This document shows, one piece after another, positions 47,717 to 59,300 of a stretch of 64,000 bases of DNA. The stretch is taken from positions 62,001-126,000 of the forward strand of contig PEWE01000002.1 in the NCBI GenBank assembly GCA_002779605.1, read 5' to 3'. Every line of letters begins with the position of its first letter. Within the stretch, counting starts at the first letter, position 1. The position numbers and the translations under genes are program-made. The notes beneath the pieces were generated by a model, which saw only the letters and a program-made list of their open reading frames with translations, was not told the DNA's origin and searched no databases. Source of the DNA: Zetaproteobacteria bacterium CG06_land_8_20_14_3_00_59_53. GTDB taxonomy: Bacteria > Pseudomonadota > Zetaproteobacteria > Mariprofundales > Mariprofundaceae.

Positions 47717-49827
47717 GTCATGCCTTCATGCTTGTATCCACAGGCGCCGGTGCCGGCCTGACCACGGTCAGTCTCGGCATGGTCCGCGCACTCGACCGTC
47801 TGGGCATCCATACCGGTTTCTACAAACCCGTCGCGCAGTTGCACGACGGCGATCACGGCCCCGAGCGCTCCACCCAGTTGATCGAACATATCACCGGCAT
47901 CCAGGCGCCACGTCCGATCAGCCTCAGGCGCGCCACGTCCATGCTAGGCGCCGGTACCGACGACCTGCTGATGGAAGAGGTAGTGGCACAGTTCAGGCAA
48001 TGCGCCAGGCACGCCGATATCGTTATCATCGAGGGGCTGGTGGCTGACGGTCATGCCGGCTATGCCACCCGACTGAATGCCGCCATCGCGCGGGCACTGG
48101 ATGCCGAGGTGATTCTGGTCGGCAAGCCGGAGGCGGATCTGGATGATTATATCGATATTGCCGCCAATGCCTTCGGCGATGCCAACGGCACGGCGCTGAT
48201 CGGCACGATCCTGAACAAGCTCGGTGCCCCCGTCGAAGGCAATCCCGCGATGCAGGCCGACACCCTGCAAAGCCCGGAGGATGCGGCGATACAGGATGCA
48301 ACGAACAAGCTGTGCGTCGCCATGTCCGGCAAACCTTTCCACTTCATCGGCGGTATCCCGTGGCAGACCCCGCTGATCGCGCTGCGCATGGTGGATATCG
48401 CCGAATATCTGGGGGCTGAGATATTGCAGGCCGGTGAATTGCAGCATCGGCGTGTGCAGCGAATCGAGGTGTGCGCGCGTACCGTGGCCAATACCTTGAG
48501 CGTCTATCAACCACACACGCTGCTGATCTTCCCGGGCGACCGTGATGATGTGTTCATCGCCGCCTGCATGTCGGCGATGAACGGCGTACCGCTGGCCGGC
48601 ATCCTGCTCACCGGCGACATGAATCCGAACCCGCGCATCATGGCGCTTTGCGCACAGGCACTGCAAACCGGCATTCCGGTCCTGAAGGTCCGTTCAAGCT
48701 CATATCAGACAGCCGCCAGGCTGGCCCAGATGCCCACCGAGGTGGCTGCGGATGATTACGAACTGATCGATCAGGCCATGGATCATGTGGCCGACCATCT
48801 GGATGCTGACTGGCTGAAGGCGCGCTGTGCCATCGAGCGAACCCCACGCCTGTCGCCAGCGGCCTTCCGTTATCAACTCATCCAGCAGGCCGTTCAGGCC
48901 TCCCGCCGTATCGTGCTGCCAGAAGGCGACGAACCGCGCACGGTGATGGCTGCCTGGCAGTGCGCTCAGCGCAAGATCGCGCATTGCATCCTGCTGGGCG
49001 ACCCGGACAAGATTCATCAGGTCGCCACATCGCAGGGCATCGAGCTGGATAAAGGCATCAGCATCATCAACCCCGAAGAGGTGCGGCAGCGCTACATCGA
49101 ACCGATGGTCGCGCTTCGCCAGCACAAGGGTCTGAATGCCCAGATGGCAGAGGATCAGCTGCAGGACACGGTGGTGCTGGGCACGATGATGCTGGCGCTC
49201 GACGAAGTGGATGGACTCGTCTCCGGCGCCCTGCATACCACGGCAAACACGGTGCGACCCGCCTTCCAGCTGATCGGCACCAGAGAAAATGCCAAGCTGG
49301 TTTCATCCATCTTCTTCATGTGCCTGCCGGATGAGGTGGTGGTGTACGGCGACTGCGCCATCAATCCCGAGCCCAATGCCGAGGAACTGGCCGACATCGC
49401 CACGCAGAGCGCGGATTCGGCGCGGCGATTCGGGCTTGAGCCGCGCGTGGCCATGATCAGCTACAGCACCGGCGAATCAGGCACCGGCAGCGATGTCGAG
49501 AAGGTGCGCGATGCCACTGCCCTTGTGCGCCTGCTGCGCCCGGATCTGGTGGTGGACGGCCCGCTGCAGTACGACGCGGCCTCGGTTGCCTCGGTCGGCC
49601 GCAGCAAGGCCCCGAAGAGCAAGGTCGCCGGCAAGGCCAATGTCTTCATTTTCCCCGACCTCAACACCGGCAACACCACCTACAAAGCCGTGCAGCGCAG
49701 CGCACATGTGGTCAGCATCGGCCCGATGCTGCAGGGCCTGCGCAAACCGGTGAACGACCTGTCGCGCGGTGCCAATGTCGAGGATATCGTATACACCATC
49801 GCGCTGACCGCCATTCAGGCGGGCTAG
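47713..49827 (+). CDS. pta: Phosphate acetyltransferase, long form
   Basis: Transfers acetyl between CoA and phosphate. 704 residues, E. coli-type three-domain form: N-terminal P-loop-like BioD/CobB-related domain (MLVSTGAGAGLTTVSLGMVRAL), central DRTGG domain, C-terminal PTA catalytic domain with RIVLPEGDEPRTVMAA, GLVSGALHTTANTVRPAFQLIGT, SYSTGESGTGSDVEKV and FPDLNTGNTTYKAVQRS. Start is ATGA-overlapped with ackA. Confidence 0.96.
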   Translation: MSHAFMLVSTGAGAGLTTVSLGMVRALDRLGIHTGFYKPVAQLHDGDHGPERSTQLIEHITGIQAPRPISLRRATSMLGAGTDDLLMEEVVAQFRQCARHADIVIIEGLVADGHAGYATRLNAAIARALDAEVILVGKPEADLDDYIDIAANAFGDANGTALIGTILNKLGAPVEGNPAMQADTLQSPEDAAIQDATNKLCVAMSGKPFHFIGGIPWQTPLIALRMVDIAEYLGAEILQAGELQHRRVQRIEVCARTVANTLSVYQPHTLLIFPGDRDDVFIAACMSAMNGVPLAGILLTGDMNPNPRIMALCAQALQTGIPVLKVRSSSYQTAARLAQMPTEVAADDYELIDQAMDHVADHLDADWLKARCAIERTPRLSPAAFRYQLIQQAVQASRRIVLPEGDEPRTVMAAWQCAQRKIAHCILLGDPDKIHQVATSQGIELDKGISIINPEEVRQRYIEPMVALRQHKGLNAQMAEDQLQDTVVLGTMMLALDEVDGLVSGALHTTANTVRPAFQLIGTRENAKLVSSIFFMCLPDEVVVYGDCAINPEPNAEELADIATQSADSARRFGLEPRVAMISYSTGESGTGSDVEKVRDATALVRLLRPDLVVDGPLQYDAASVASVGRSKAPKSKVAGKANVFIFPDLNTGNTTYKAVQRSAHVVSIGPMLQGLRKPVNDLSRGANVEDIVYTIALTAIQAG

Positions 49828-49851
49828 CTCAAGTTGTCCAAGAGCAACAAC

Positions 49852-49876
49852 AAAAAACCCGCCGGAAGGCGGGTTT
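49852..49876 (-). terminator. Terminator between pta and ssb
   Basis: 9-bp stem AAACCCGCC (49855-49863) pairing with 49868-49876, GGAA tetraloop. T6 follows on the minus strand (end of ssb), with only a weak T-run on the plus strand, so it may serve both directions. Confidence 0.8.
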
Positions 49877-49899
49877 CGTTGTTAAGCCAGTAGCGAACT

Positions 49900-50367
49900 T
49901 TAGAACGGGATATCGTCGTCAACCGGCACATTGTCGAAGCCGGGGGAATCGGCAAACGGGTCGTTGTTCGACTGGTTGTACTGGTTCGACTGCGCCGGGC
50001 GGTTGCCCTGTGACGGAGCCGGACCGCGCGAAGCGCCTTCACCCTTGCCGCCGAGCATCTTCATCTCGCTGGCGCGAATCTCGGTGGTGTAAACGTCCTG
50101 CCCTTCCTTGTTGGTCCACTTGCGGGTCTCGATCTTGCCCTCGATGTACACCTGCGAGCCCTTGTGCAGGTACTGCGCGGCGATCTCGCCGAGCTTGCCC
50201 CACAGTACTACACGATGCCATTCGGTGCGCTCCTGACGCTCGCCGGACTTGTCCTTGAAACGTTCGGTGGTGGCCAGACGGATATTGCACACGCAGGTAC
50301 CGTCCTGCATGTAGCGCGTCTCCGGGTCCGCGCCCAGGTTTCCGATCAATGTCGCCTTGTTCAGCAT
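49900..50367 (-). CDS. ssb: Single-stranded DNA-binding protein
   Basis: 155 residues from ATG 50367 with GGAGG six bases upstream; a long open frame further upstream is not conserved. OB-fold [55 protein letters not shown]; then a Gly/Gln/Asn-rich linker and the acidic tip [10 protein letters not shown] that recruits repair and replication proteins. Terminator follows. Confidence 0.97.
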   Translation of the reverse strand: MLNKATLIGNLGADPETRYMQDGTCVCNIRLATTERFKDKSGERQERTEWHRVVLWGKLGEIAAQYLHKGSQVYIEGKIETRKWTNKEGQDVYTTEIRASEMKMLGGKGEGASRGPAPSQGNRPAQSNQYNQSNNDPFADSPGFDNVPVDDDIPF

Positions 50368-50446
50368 GTGTTTCCTCCACCAAGAAAAATGAACCAGCGA
50401 AGCTAGGGACATGCCCTGCTTCGTGCAAGCAGCACACCCCTGTTGC

Positions 50447-50752
50447 TCAGTCGCTGGTGGACTCGAAGGCCTCCAGTTTGACCGGTGCGAGAAACCATTC
50501 GCGCGGTGTCTCGCGCGCCTTCTCATGCGCCTTGCGGAACGATTCGGACTTCGTCCAGTTCTCGAAGTCCGCGCGTGACTCCCACATGGTGAACACGATG
50601 TGCTGCTCGCCGGAATTCTCCACCGGCCTGAGCAATGCGTTCCGGACAAACCCCGGTTCCCCGTCCACGAGCCCGGCCCTTTGGCGGAACCTCGCCTCGA
50701 AATCCTCCCAGTGCGCAGGATCGATGGTGAATCGGTTCATGGTCACATACAT
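50447..50752 (-). CDS. Antibiotic biosynthesis monooxygenase (ABM) family protein
   Basis: 101 residues from ATG 50752 with AGGAGG five bases upstream. ABM ferredoxin-like fold: [20 protein letters not shown], then [13 protein letters not shown], then [16 protein letters not shown], and KSESFRKAH. Resembles small heme-degrading or quinol-type monooxygenases (IsdG-like fold) but the sequence does not show which. No cofactor motif is visible. Divergent from the tag remnant. Confidence 0.75.
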   Translation of the reverse strand: MYVTMNRFTIDPAHWEDFEARFRQRAGLVDGEPGFVRNALLRPVENSGEQHIVFTMWESRADFENWTKSESFRKAHEKARETPREWFLAPVKLEAFESTSD

Positions 50753-50861
50753 GGCTTCCTCCTGATTTGGTAAAGAATAACACGCAGCATTCGCAGGCAT
50801 GATTGCGGATGATGGAGAAGTGATTCAACCTGTGCCACATCGAAGCGGAGGAATAGAACCC

Positions 50862-51464
50862 ATGAGCGAAACCATGACAGGGCCGGACGGCAAGCCTCGC
50901 TGTCACTGGTGTGCAGCCGCTCCCGATTATCTCGCCTATCACGACGAGGAATGGGGCTTTCCAGTGGATGACGACATACGCCTGTTCGAGAAGCTGTGTC
51001 TGGAGGGTTTTCAGTCGGGACTGAGCTGGCGGACCATTCTGGCCAAGCGGGAGAACTTCAGGGCGGCGTTTTGCGGGTTTGATTTCAACCGGGGTCGCCG
51101 GATTCACGGGGCATGATGTCGAACGGCTGCTCGGGGATGCGGGCATCGTGCGGCATCGCGGCAAGATCGAGGCGGTGATCGACAATGCCGGGCGTGCGCA
51201 GGCGATGGTGCAACAGGAAGGCTCGCTGGCGGCCTTTTTCTGGCGCTATGAACCTGATGCAATCCCGCCGGGCGAAGCGCAGACGGCCTCAATCTCCGAT
51301 GCATCCATCGCCATCTCGAAGGAACTGAAAAAGCGCGGCTGGAAATTTGTCGGGCCGACCACCGTTTACGCCTTCATGCAGGCCATGGGGCTGATCAACG
51401 ACCATGCCGAAGGTTGCTGCATGCGCGACAGGGTCGAGCAGGCGCGGAATAACTTTATACGGCC

Positions 51465-51477
<13 letters not shown>
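50862..51477 (+). pseudogene. tag: DNA-3-methyladenine glycosylase I (tag), broken by a frameshift
   Basis: Two overlapping frames together encode a full Tag. Frame one (from ATG 50862) has PRCHWCAAAPDYLAYHDEEWGFPVDDDIRLFEKL, GFQSGLSWRTIL and FRAAFCGFDFNR. Frame two continues VAGFTGHDVERLLGDAGIVRHRGKIEAVI, then FVGPTTVYAFMQAMGLINDHAEGCC. Deleting one G from GGGG at 51091-51094 restores a continuous product (FNRVAGFT). All the zinc and catalytic features seem present in the joined product. Either an authentic inactivating insertion or a homopolymer error. Overlaps uvrA by 13 bases at its 3' end. Confidence 0.85.
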
Positions 51478-54353
<2,876 letters not shown>

Positions 54354-54460
54354 GAATGCTCCCTGATTGATCAAACGCCGCATGCTATGCACTTTTCATG
54401 CACTTAAAAACCGCATGTGCTACAGTTGTTCGCGATACGTCACCAATCAGGAGGCATAGC

Positions 54461-55129
54461 ATGGCAACCGGTACAGAAGAGAACGTCAACGCAAACAACG
54501 AAACCCGCGCTGCGGGTCATGAATCCGGTGGCTTGCGCAACTCCCTGCCCCTTGTTCTGTCAGGTATTGCCGTGCTGATCGCCGCACTCGCCCTGATTGC
54601 CAATCAGATGGGCCAGCCTGCACCGCGCATCGATCCGTTCGAAGCAATGAACAACAAACTCGGGCAGATTGAGGCGCGCATCGGTGATATGGAATCACAA
54701 CTGACCAGCGACAAGCTCGACGGTGTTTCGATGCAGTTAAAACGCATCCTGCTCGAACTCGAACAGCTTTCCATGATGGCCGATGAAACTACGCGCAGCA
54801 AAATTGAACAGGCCCGCCAACTGCTTCAGCCGCTGAGCGAACCGGCCACCAGCGTCAAGGCAGAGGTGGATGCGCAAAGCACCCTGGCACCTGAGAACCA
54901 GACAGCCCCGGATGAGCCCGCGGTGACTGATGAGCCGGCTGCAAGCGATGCAGCCCCGGTGACAGAACCGGAAGCCCCGGCAGTCAGCGCGCCTGACGAA
55001 CCGGCTGCTCCGCAGACAGGCAGCGATCAAACACCTGCGGAAGGTGACATGAGCACACCTGAACCATCGCAACCGATACCGGAATCACCGACGCCGGCAA
55101 CACCGCAGGAACCGGTCACGCATCAGTAA
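54461..55129 (+). CDS. Single-pass membrane protein with acidic Pro/Ala-rich C-terminus
   Basis: 222 residues from ATG 54461 with AGGAGG six bases upstream. One hydrophobic segment (LPLVLSGIAVLIAALALIAN), a coiled-coil-like region (NNKLGQIEARIGDMESQL ... LKRILLELEQLSMMAD), then about 100 residues rich in P, A, E and T (EPAASDAAPVTEPEAPAVSA). Probably anchored in the inner membrane with the coiled coil and low-complexity tail on one face. Not recognised as a named family. Confidence 0.6.
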   Translation: MATGTEENVNANNETRAAGHESGGLRNSLPLVLSGIAVLIAALALIANQMGQPAPRIDPFEAMNNKLGQIEARIGDMESQLTSDKLDGVSMQLKRILLELEQLSMMADETTRSKIEQARQLLQPLSEPATSVKAEVDAQSTLAPENQTAPDEPAVTDEPAASDAAPVTEPEAPAVSAPDEPAAPQTGSDQTPAEGDMSTPEPSQPIPESPTPATPQEPVTHQ

Positions 55130-55135
55130 GGAAGA

Positions 55136-55168
55136 AAAACCGCCTGCCCGTCGAATCCGGGCAGGCGG
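55136..55168 (-). terminator. Terminator of the phoH-like gene
   Basis: An 11-bp stem (CCGCCTGCCCG at 55140-55150 with 55158-55168), 7-base loop; the minus strand continues into T5. About 15 bases past the phoH-like stop, also just after the opposing gene's stop. Confidence 0.75.
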
Positions 55169-55183
55169 GACTCCCCCCTCCGT

Positions 55184-56551
55184 CTACATCACCTCGGCGG
55201 CATAGGCCGCCAGACGCGAGCGCTCGCTGGCCCTGAGAGTGACATGTCCGGCATAGGCCCATGTGGCAAAACGCGCAGCAGCCATCGACAGGCCATTGGT
55301 ATATGCGGTCAGGTAAGGCGTATCGATCTGCGCATTGTTGCCGAGAATGATGATCTTCGAACCCTCACCGATACGCGTCACCAGGGTCTTCATCTGGTGC
55401 GGGGAAAGGTTCTGCGCCTCGTCCACGATCAGCCATGTCCGCATATAGGTCCGCCCGCGGGCAAATGACAGCGAGGATATCTCCATCTTGTATTGCGACA
55501 GGCTGTTGCCCAGACCCTGAAAATCGTCGCCCAGCAGCAGGGAGAGATTGTCGCTCACCGCACCCATCCACGGCTCCAGCTTCTCCTTCTCGGTACCCGG
55601 CAGGAAGCCGATATCCTGTCCCATCGGCACCGTTGCGCGGGTCACGATAATGCGGTCATAGATGTTCAAATCCAGCGTCTGATGCAGGCCGCAGGCCAGC
55701 GCCAGCAGGGTTTTACCGGAACCGGCCTTGCCCAGCAGGGTCACCATATCGATATCCGGGTCCATCAACAGATTCATGGCCATGTTCTGTTCGGAGTTCT
55801 TGGCCTGGATGCCCCAGATGGCATTGCGTTCGGTGCGGAAGGAATGCACATCATGCAGATGGATGCGGCCATCCTCACCGACTGCCGTGCAGCGCAACAC
55901 CTTGCCCTTTTCACCCGGTAGTACGACGAATCCATTGATAAACGGAGCCAGCCCCCCTTCCGGCCAGCTCACCAGATAATGCGTTCCCTGCGGACCGTTG
56001 CTGACCTCCATATCGTCGGCTATCAGGCCCCAGGTCTGTTCGTCGAGTTCGATATAGCCGAGCGGCAGCACATCCATATCGTCGAGCACCTTGTCGGAGC
56101 GGTAATCCTCGGTCACCAGACCAAGCGCACGCGCCTTGATGCGCATATTGATATCCTTGGAGACAAGGATCACCTGACGGTCCTTGTTCTCCTGCTGCAA
56201 CGACATGGTGACGGCTATGATGCGGTTATCACCGGTGCCCTTGGCCAGCGACTCCGGCAGAATCTCCAAAGCTCGATGGTTCAACTCGAAGAACAGGCTG
56301 CCGCCACCGGGCAATGGACAACCCTTCGACAGATCGGTGCAACCTTCACTGATAAGTTCCAGCTGCCTTGAAGCCTCGCGCACGTTGCGCGCCAGATCCT
56401 CAAAACCGCGCTTCACTTTGTCCATCTCTTCAAGCACCACGATGGGCAGCACGACATCATGTTCATCGAAACGGCTCAGGGAATGCGGGTCATGAATCAG
56501 CACATTGGTGTCTATCACATAAATCTTGCGTTGGTTGCTGGTTTCTTCCAA
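55184..56551 (-). CDS. PIN domain-PhoH ATPase fusion protein (PhoH2-like)
   Basis: 455 residues. N-terminal PIN nuclease domain (YVIDTNVLIHDPHSL, VVLEEMDKVKRG, GDNRIIAV, LVSKDINMRIKA), with the conserved acidic residues Asp, Glu, Asp and Asp. C-terminal PhoH ATPase: Walker A LLGKAGSGKTLLALACGL, Walker B WLIVDEAQNLSPHQMKTLVTRIG. PhoH2 proteins are thought to be RNA helicase-nucleases. Upstream of a tRNA cluster on the opposite strand. Confidence 0.9.
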   Translation of the reverse strand: MEETSNQRKIYVIDTNVLIHDPHSLSRFDEHDVVLPIVVLEEMDKVKRGFEDLARNVREASRQLELISEGCTDLSKGCPLPGGGSLFFELNHRALEILPESLAKGTGDNRIIAVTMSLQQENKDRQVILVSKDINMRIKARALGLVTEDYRSDKVLDDMDVLPLGYIELDEQTWGLIADDMEVSNGPQGTHYLVSWPEGGLAPFINGFVVLPGEKGKVLRCTAVGEDGRIHLHDVHSFRTERNAIWGIQAKNSEQNMAMNLLMDPDIDMVTLLGKAGSGKTLLALACGLHQTLDLNIYDRIIVTRATVPMGQDIGFLPGTEKEKLEPWMGAVSDNLSLLLGDDFQGLGNSLSQYKMEISSLSFARGRTYMRTWLIVDEAQNLSPHQMKTLVTRIGEGSKIIILGNNAQIDTPYLTAYTNGLSMAAARFATWAYAGHVTLRASERSRLAAYAAEVM

Positions 56552-56664
56552 GCCTTACTCCTCGGTGTGATGGAATCGGAATGGTACCGGGACATGCTTT
56601 CCGGTAGATTTCGGAGTGAGGATAGCAAGCCGGAACACACCTGACAAAAGGGCAATTCAACTGC

Positions 56665-56692
56665 TTGACAGCCTCCGGTTGATTGGCATTAT
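56665..56692 (+). promoter_or_regulatory. Promoter for the tRNA-Gly/Cys cluster
   Basis: TTGACA (56665-56670), 16-base spacer, CATTAT (56687-56692); the tRNA gene begins 14 bases downstream of the -10 box. Consensus -35 element. Confidence 0.6.
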
Positions 56693-56705
56693 TCGCCACC
56701 TCAAA

Positions 56706-56781
56706 GCGGGAATAGCTCAGTTGGTAGAGCGCAACCTTGCCAAGGTTGAGGTCGCCGGTTCGAGCCCGGTTTCCCGCTCCA
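56706..56781 (+). tRNA. tRNA-Gly (GCC)
   Basis: 76 nucleotides with encoded CCA. Acceptor stem GCGGGAA pairs with TTCCCGC; anticodon loop TTGCCAA gives anticodon GCC; T-loop GTTCGAGCC. A typical structure. Confidence 0.95.
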
Positions 56782-56786
56782 TGTCA

Positions 56787-56817
56787 GTCGGGGGGTATTT
56801 GCCCCCCGACTTCTTCT
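56787..56817 (+). terminator. GC-rich hairpin between tRNA-Gly and tRNA-Cys
   Basis: 9-bp stem (GTCGGGGGG / CCCCCCGAC, loop TATTTG) followed by TTCTTCTT. Terminator-like, but tRNA-Cys follows only 24 bases beyond the stem; it could partly uncouple the two genes. Confidence 0.5.
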
Positions 56818-56832
56818 TAAGTGGCTCAGAAC

Positions 56833-56907
56833 GGCAGGGTGGCTCAGTGGTACGGCGGAGGACTGCAAATCCTTTATTCGCGAGTTCGATTCTCGCCCCT
56901 GCCTCCA
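56833..56907 (+). tRNA. tRNA-Cys (GCA)
   Basis: 75 nucleotides with encoded CCA. Acceptor GGCAGGG pairs with CCCTGCC; anticodon loop CTGCAAA, anticodon GCA; T-loop GTTCGATTC. Confidence 0.95.
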
Positions 56908-57052
56908 CTTGATACCCTGCACATCACGCCTCACATTGCGTCGAATCACCCTGTAAACCCAACAATCCCTTGTGTCCGGCTATTTTTTCGTCAATCATCA
57001 CGAATTACTTGCCCTGCCGGCAGCCGTTGGCATGATTCACACGCCAGTCAAA

Positions 57053-57141
57053 GCCGGGATGGTGGAACTGGTAGACACAAGAGACTTAAAATCTCTCGGA
57101 GAGTGATCTCCGTGCGGGTTCGACTCCCGCTCCCGGCACCA
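57053..57141 (+). tRNA. tRNA-Leu (UAA)
   Basis: 89 nucleotides with CCA encoded. Acceptor GCCGGGA/TCCCGGC, anticodon stem GAGA with loop CTTAAAA (anticodon TAA), long variable arm (GGAGA ... TCTCC), T-loop GTTCGACTC. Class II as expected for leucine. Confidence 0.95.
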
Positions 57142-57179
57142 GCATCAAACGGCAAGCATCGAAGGGCGTGGAGGGACAC

Positions 57180-57506
57180 ATGCAGGATGCATTGTTTTTA
57201 CGCATCTACCTGAGCGAATCAGACCGTCTTGACGGACGGCCGGCTATGCAGGCCGTGCTCGATCTCTGCCGCGAAGCCGGTCTGACCGGAGTCAGTGTCA
57301 CACGCGGTATCGAAGGCATGGGACTGCACGGTATCCACACCAGCAGCTTTCTTTCCCTTTCCAGCGACCTGCCGCTGATTGTCGAGGCCATCGACAGCAA
57401 GTCGAAAATCGACCATGCCGTTTCCATGTTAAGACCACTCATCGGTAATCGTCTGCTGGCCACCTGGCCGGTTTCAGTGCTGCGCAAGCAGGAGGAGAAT
57501 GCATGA
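57180..57506 (+). CDS. DUF190 (PII-like) protein
   Basis: 108 residues from ATG 57180 with GGAGG five bases upstream. Contains LRIYLSESDRLDGRPAMQAVLDLCREAGLTGVSVTRGIEGMG and IHTSSFLSLSSDLPLIVEAID, features of DUF190, which folds like PII signalling proteins. Its end overlaps the downstream Crp/Fnr regulator by four bases, suggesting coupled function. Function of the family is not established here. Confidence 0.8.
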   Translation: MQDALFLRIYLSESDRLDGRPAMQAVLDLCREAGLTGVSVTRGIEGMGLHGIHTSSFLSLSSDLPLIVEAIDSKSKIDHAVSMLRPLIGNRLLATWPVSVLRKQEENA

Positions 57507-58186
57507 AAGAGATTATTAGCACCGTTCCACTGTTTTCGGAACTCGACGAAGCGGAACTCACCGCTATCAGCGCGCTGGTCAGCCGCAAGCATGTCGGCAA
57601 GAACAGCATCGTTGTGCAGGAAGGTGAAATCGGCGACGCCATGGCCATCATCCTCAGCGGCTCGGTGAAGGTCTCGCAGTATGCCAACGACGGCCGCGAG
57701 GTAGTGCTCTGCCTGCTGGAAAAAGGTTCGTTCTTCGGTGAGATGGCACTGCTCGATACCGAACCTCGTTCCGCGACCGTGACCACCATGGAAGAAACCG
57801 AACTCGGTTTCATCCGGCGCAAGGACTTCTCCCGACTGATGCTGGAGATGCCCCGGTTGACCTCCAAGCTGCTGGCCGAGATCACCCACCGCCTTCGCCG
57901 CACCAATCTGGTGCTGGCACATATCAGCACGATGGATGTGAATCATCGCCTGTATGCCTACCTGAACGACTACTGCGAACAGTTCGGCAATCTCCGTCCG
58001 GACGGCCGTATCGAGATCAAGCTGCCGACGCACCAACTGGTCGCCGATCAGCTCTCCACCAGCCGCGAAACCATTTCCCGCGCCATCAGCGCATTGAAAA
58101 AAGACGGTGTCATCATCCCGCTGGCCGGTCGCGGCCGGGTGAAGGTGGATGTGTCTGCACTCGATGAGATGATCGAGGACTTCTGA
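57503..58186 (+). CDS. Crp/Fnr-family transcription regulator
   Basis: 227 residues. Cyclic-nucleotide-binding domain with FGEMALLDTEPRSATVT (phosphate-binding cassette-like), long C-helix (LTSKLLAEITHRLRRTNLVL), and winged HTH with HQLVADQLSTSRETISRAISALKKDGVI. No N-terminal Cys cluster of FNR type, so oxygen sensing via an iron-sulfur cluster is not indicated. Overlaps the DUF190 gene by four bases; ligand not determinable. Confidence 0.88.
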   Translation: MKEIISTVPLFSELDEAELTAISALVSRKHVGKNSIVVQEGEIGDAMAIILSGSVKVSQYANDGREVVLCLLEKGSFFGEMALLDTEPRSATVTTMEETELGFIRRKDFSRLMLEMPRLTSKLLAEITHRLRRTNLVLAHISTMDVNHRLYAYLNDYCEQFGNLRPDGRIEIKLPTHQLVADQLSTSRETISRAISALKKDGVIIPLAGRGRVKVDVSALDEMIEDF

Positions 58187-58211
58187 GTCAGACCCACCCA
58201 TTAAACAGGGC

Positions 58212-58239
58212 TTGACACCCCCACCACCGTCGCTATTGT
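58212..58239 (+). promoter_or_regulatory. Promoter of the initiator tRNA gene
   Basis: TTGACA (58212-58217), 16-bp spacer, TATTGT (58234-58239); 13 bases later the tRNA begins. Confidence 0.65.
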
Positions 58240-58252
58240 TCGGCCTCCCTGA

Positions 58253-58371
<119 letters not shown>

Positions 58372-58385
58372 TTCTGGTCATCTCA

Positions 58386-58429
58386 TGTGACCAAGGCTCT
58401 GTGACCAGCCTGTGACCAACTTGTGGCCA
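58386..58429. repeat. Phased TGTGACCA direct repeats inside the left end
   Basis: TGTGACCA occurs at 58386, 58400 and 58411, with a one-mismatch TGTGGCCA at 58422. The last three are spaced 11 bases apart, about one helical turn. Repeats this close to an att junction resemble integrase arm-type or excisionase sites (inference). Confidence 0.5.
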
Positions 58430-58592
58430 CAGCAATTTGAACTCCTACATAAGGCGCCGATAACGCACGACATTTTCGAGAGGTCCGTGACTAAGCTGTT
58501 TTGTGATTTGATCGAATTCCAACCCGATGGTCGCGTCCTGCTCTCTGACTTTCCGGCAATGCAAAATGACCTTCGGGCATTGGCACGCCCTA

Positions 58593-59300
58593 TCAATGAA
58601 AGGTTGGTGTCACTCCACAACATTTCTTGAATTTCTTGCCGGAACCGCACGGGCATGGATCGTTTCGGCCCACCTTGGCCAATTCGCGCCGCACTGTTCG
58701 GGCTTTCGCACGTTGCGCCAGCCAATAGGCATGCGCCTTGCGGACGGCCGGCGCAATCCTCTCCTGCAACGAAGCAATCTCGTCATCCGTCCTCTCGTCC
58801 AGTTCGTCCCAGCCTTCGGTCGTGGAAAACAGTGCCAGGCCACCCACTAACTCGCCCAGGATTTCTTCCGGCGTTTCCCGCCAGCCATCCCGATCCAGTT
58901 CCATGCCACGCAGATACCCGTAGCACCATTCATCGACGACACAGAAGGTTTTGCCATCGACCTCTCTGTAGCCGAACAGCGGCTCGAAGTTCTTCGGTTC
59001 CTCGTTGATCATACCCGCGATGCAATTCAGATGACGCATGATCAGGTTCATGAACTCCTGATATTCCGCCATGGTCTTCCAGACCGGTTCGAAATCGCCC
59101 CACAGCTTCGGCAGCCACTGCGAAGGCAGAACCGAGTTTGGTGCGCTGACCACGGCGGTCAGAAAACCATCCAGCGACTGGATATCGAGAATGCCTTCAT
59201 CCTTGCCTTCGGTGTCGGCATCTTCCGGCACATGATCCAGCAGAATATCGTCCAGGCGATCAAGCTCAGTATCGTCCAGCGGTTCGAACAGGCTCATCAT
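58593..59300 (-). CDS. UPF0149/YecA-like protein with SEC-C zinc motif, third gene of the AbiE operon
   Basis: 235 residues from ATG 59300. The YecA/UPF0149 domain has [31 protein letters not shown] and [15 protein letters not shown] (residues about 35-150). The C-terminal SEC-C motif is [20 protein letters not shown], a zinc-binding element seen at the end of SecA and many accessory proteins. The start ATG lies inside the AbiEii stop (ATGA), so translation is coupled. Its role is unknown; it may assist or regulate the toxin pair. Confidence 0.82.
   Translation of the reverse strand: MMSLFEPLDDTELDRLDDILLDHVPEDADTEGKDEGILDIQSLDGFLTAVVSAPNSVLPSQWLPKLWGDFEPVWKTMAEYQEFMNLIMRHLNCIAGMINEEPKNFEPLFGYREVDGKTFCVVDEWCYGYLRGMELDRDGWRETPEEILGELVGGLALFSTTEGWDELDERTDDEIASLQERIAPAVRKAHAYWLAQRAKARTVRRELAKVGRNDPCPCGSGKKFKKCCGVTPTFH

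Noticed and set aside
58412-58630. 72-codon plus-strand frame at the left end of the island
   Set aside because: Unrecognised, overlaps the 3' end of the YecA-like gene and covers part of the repeat array; kept only as a remark.
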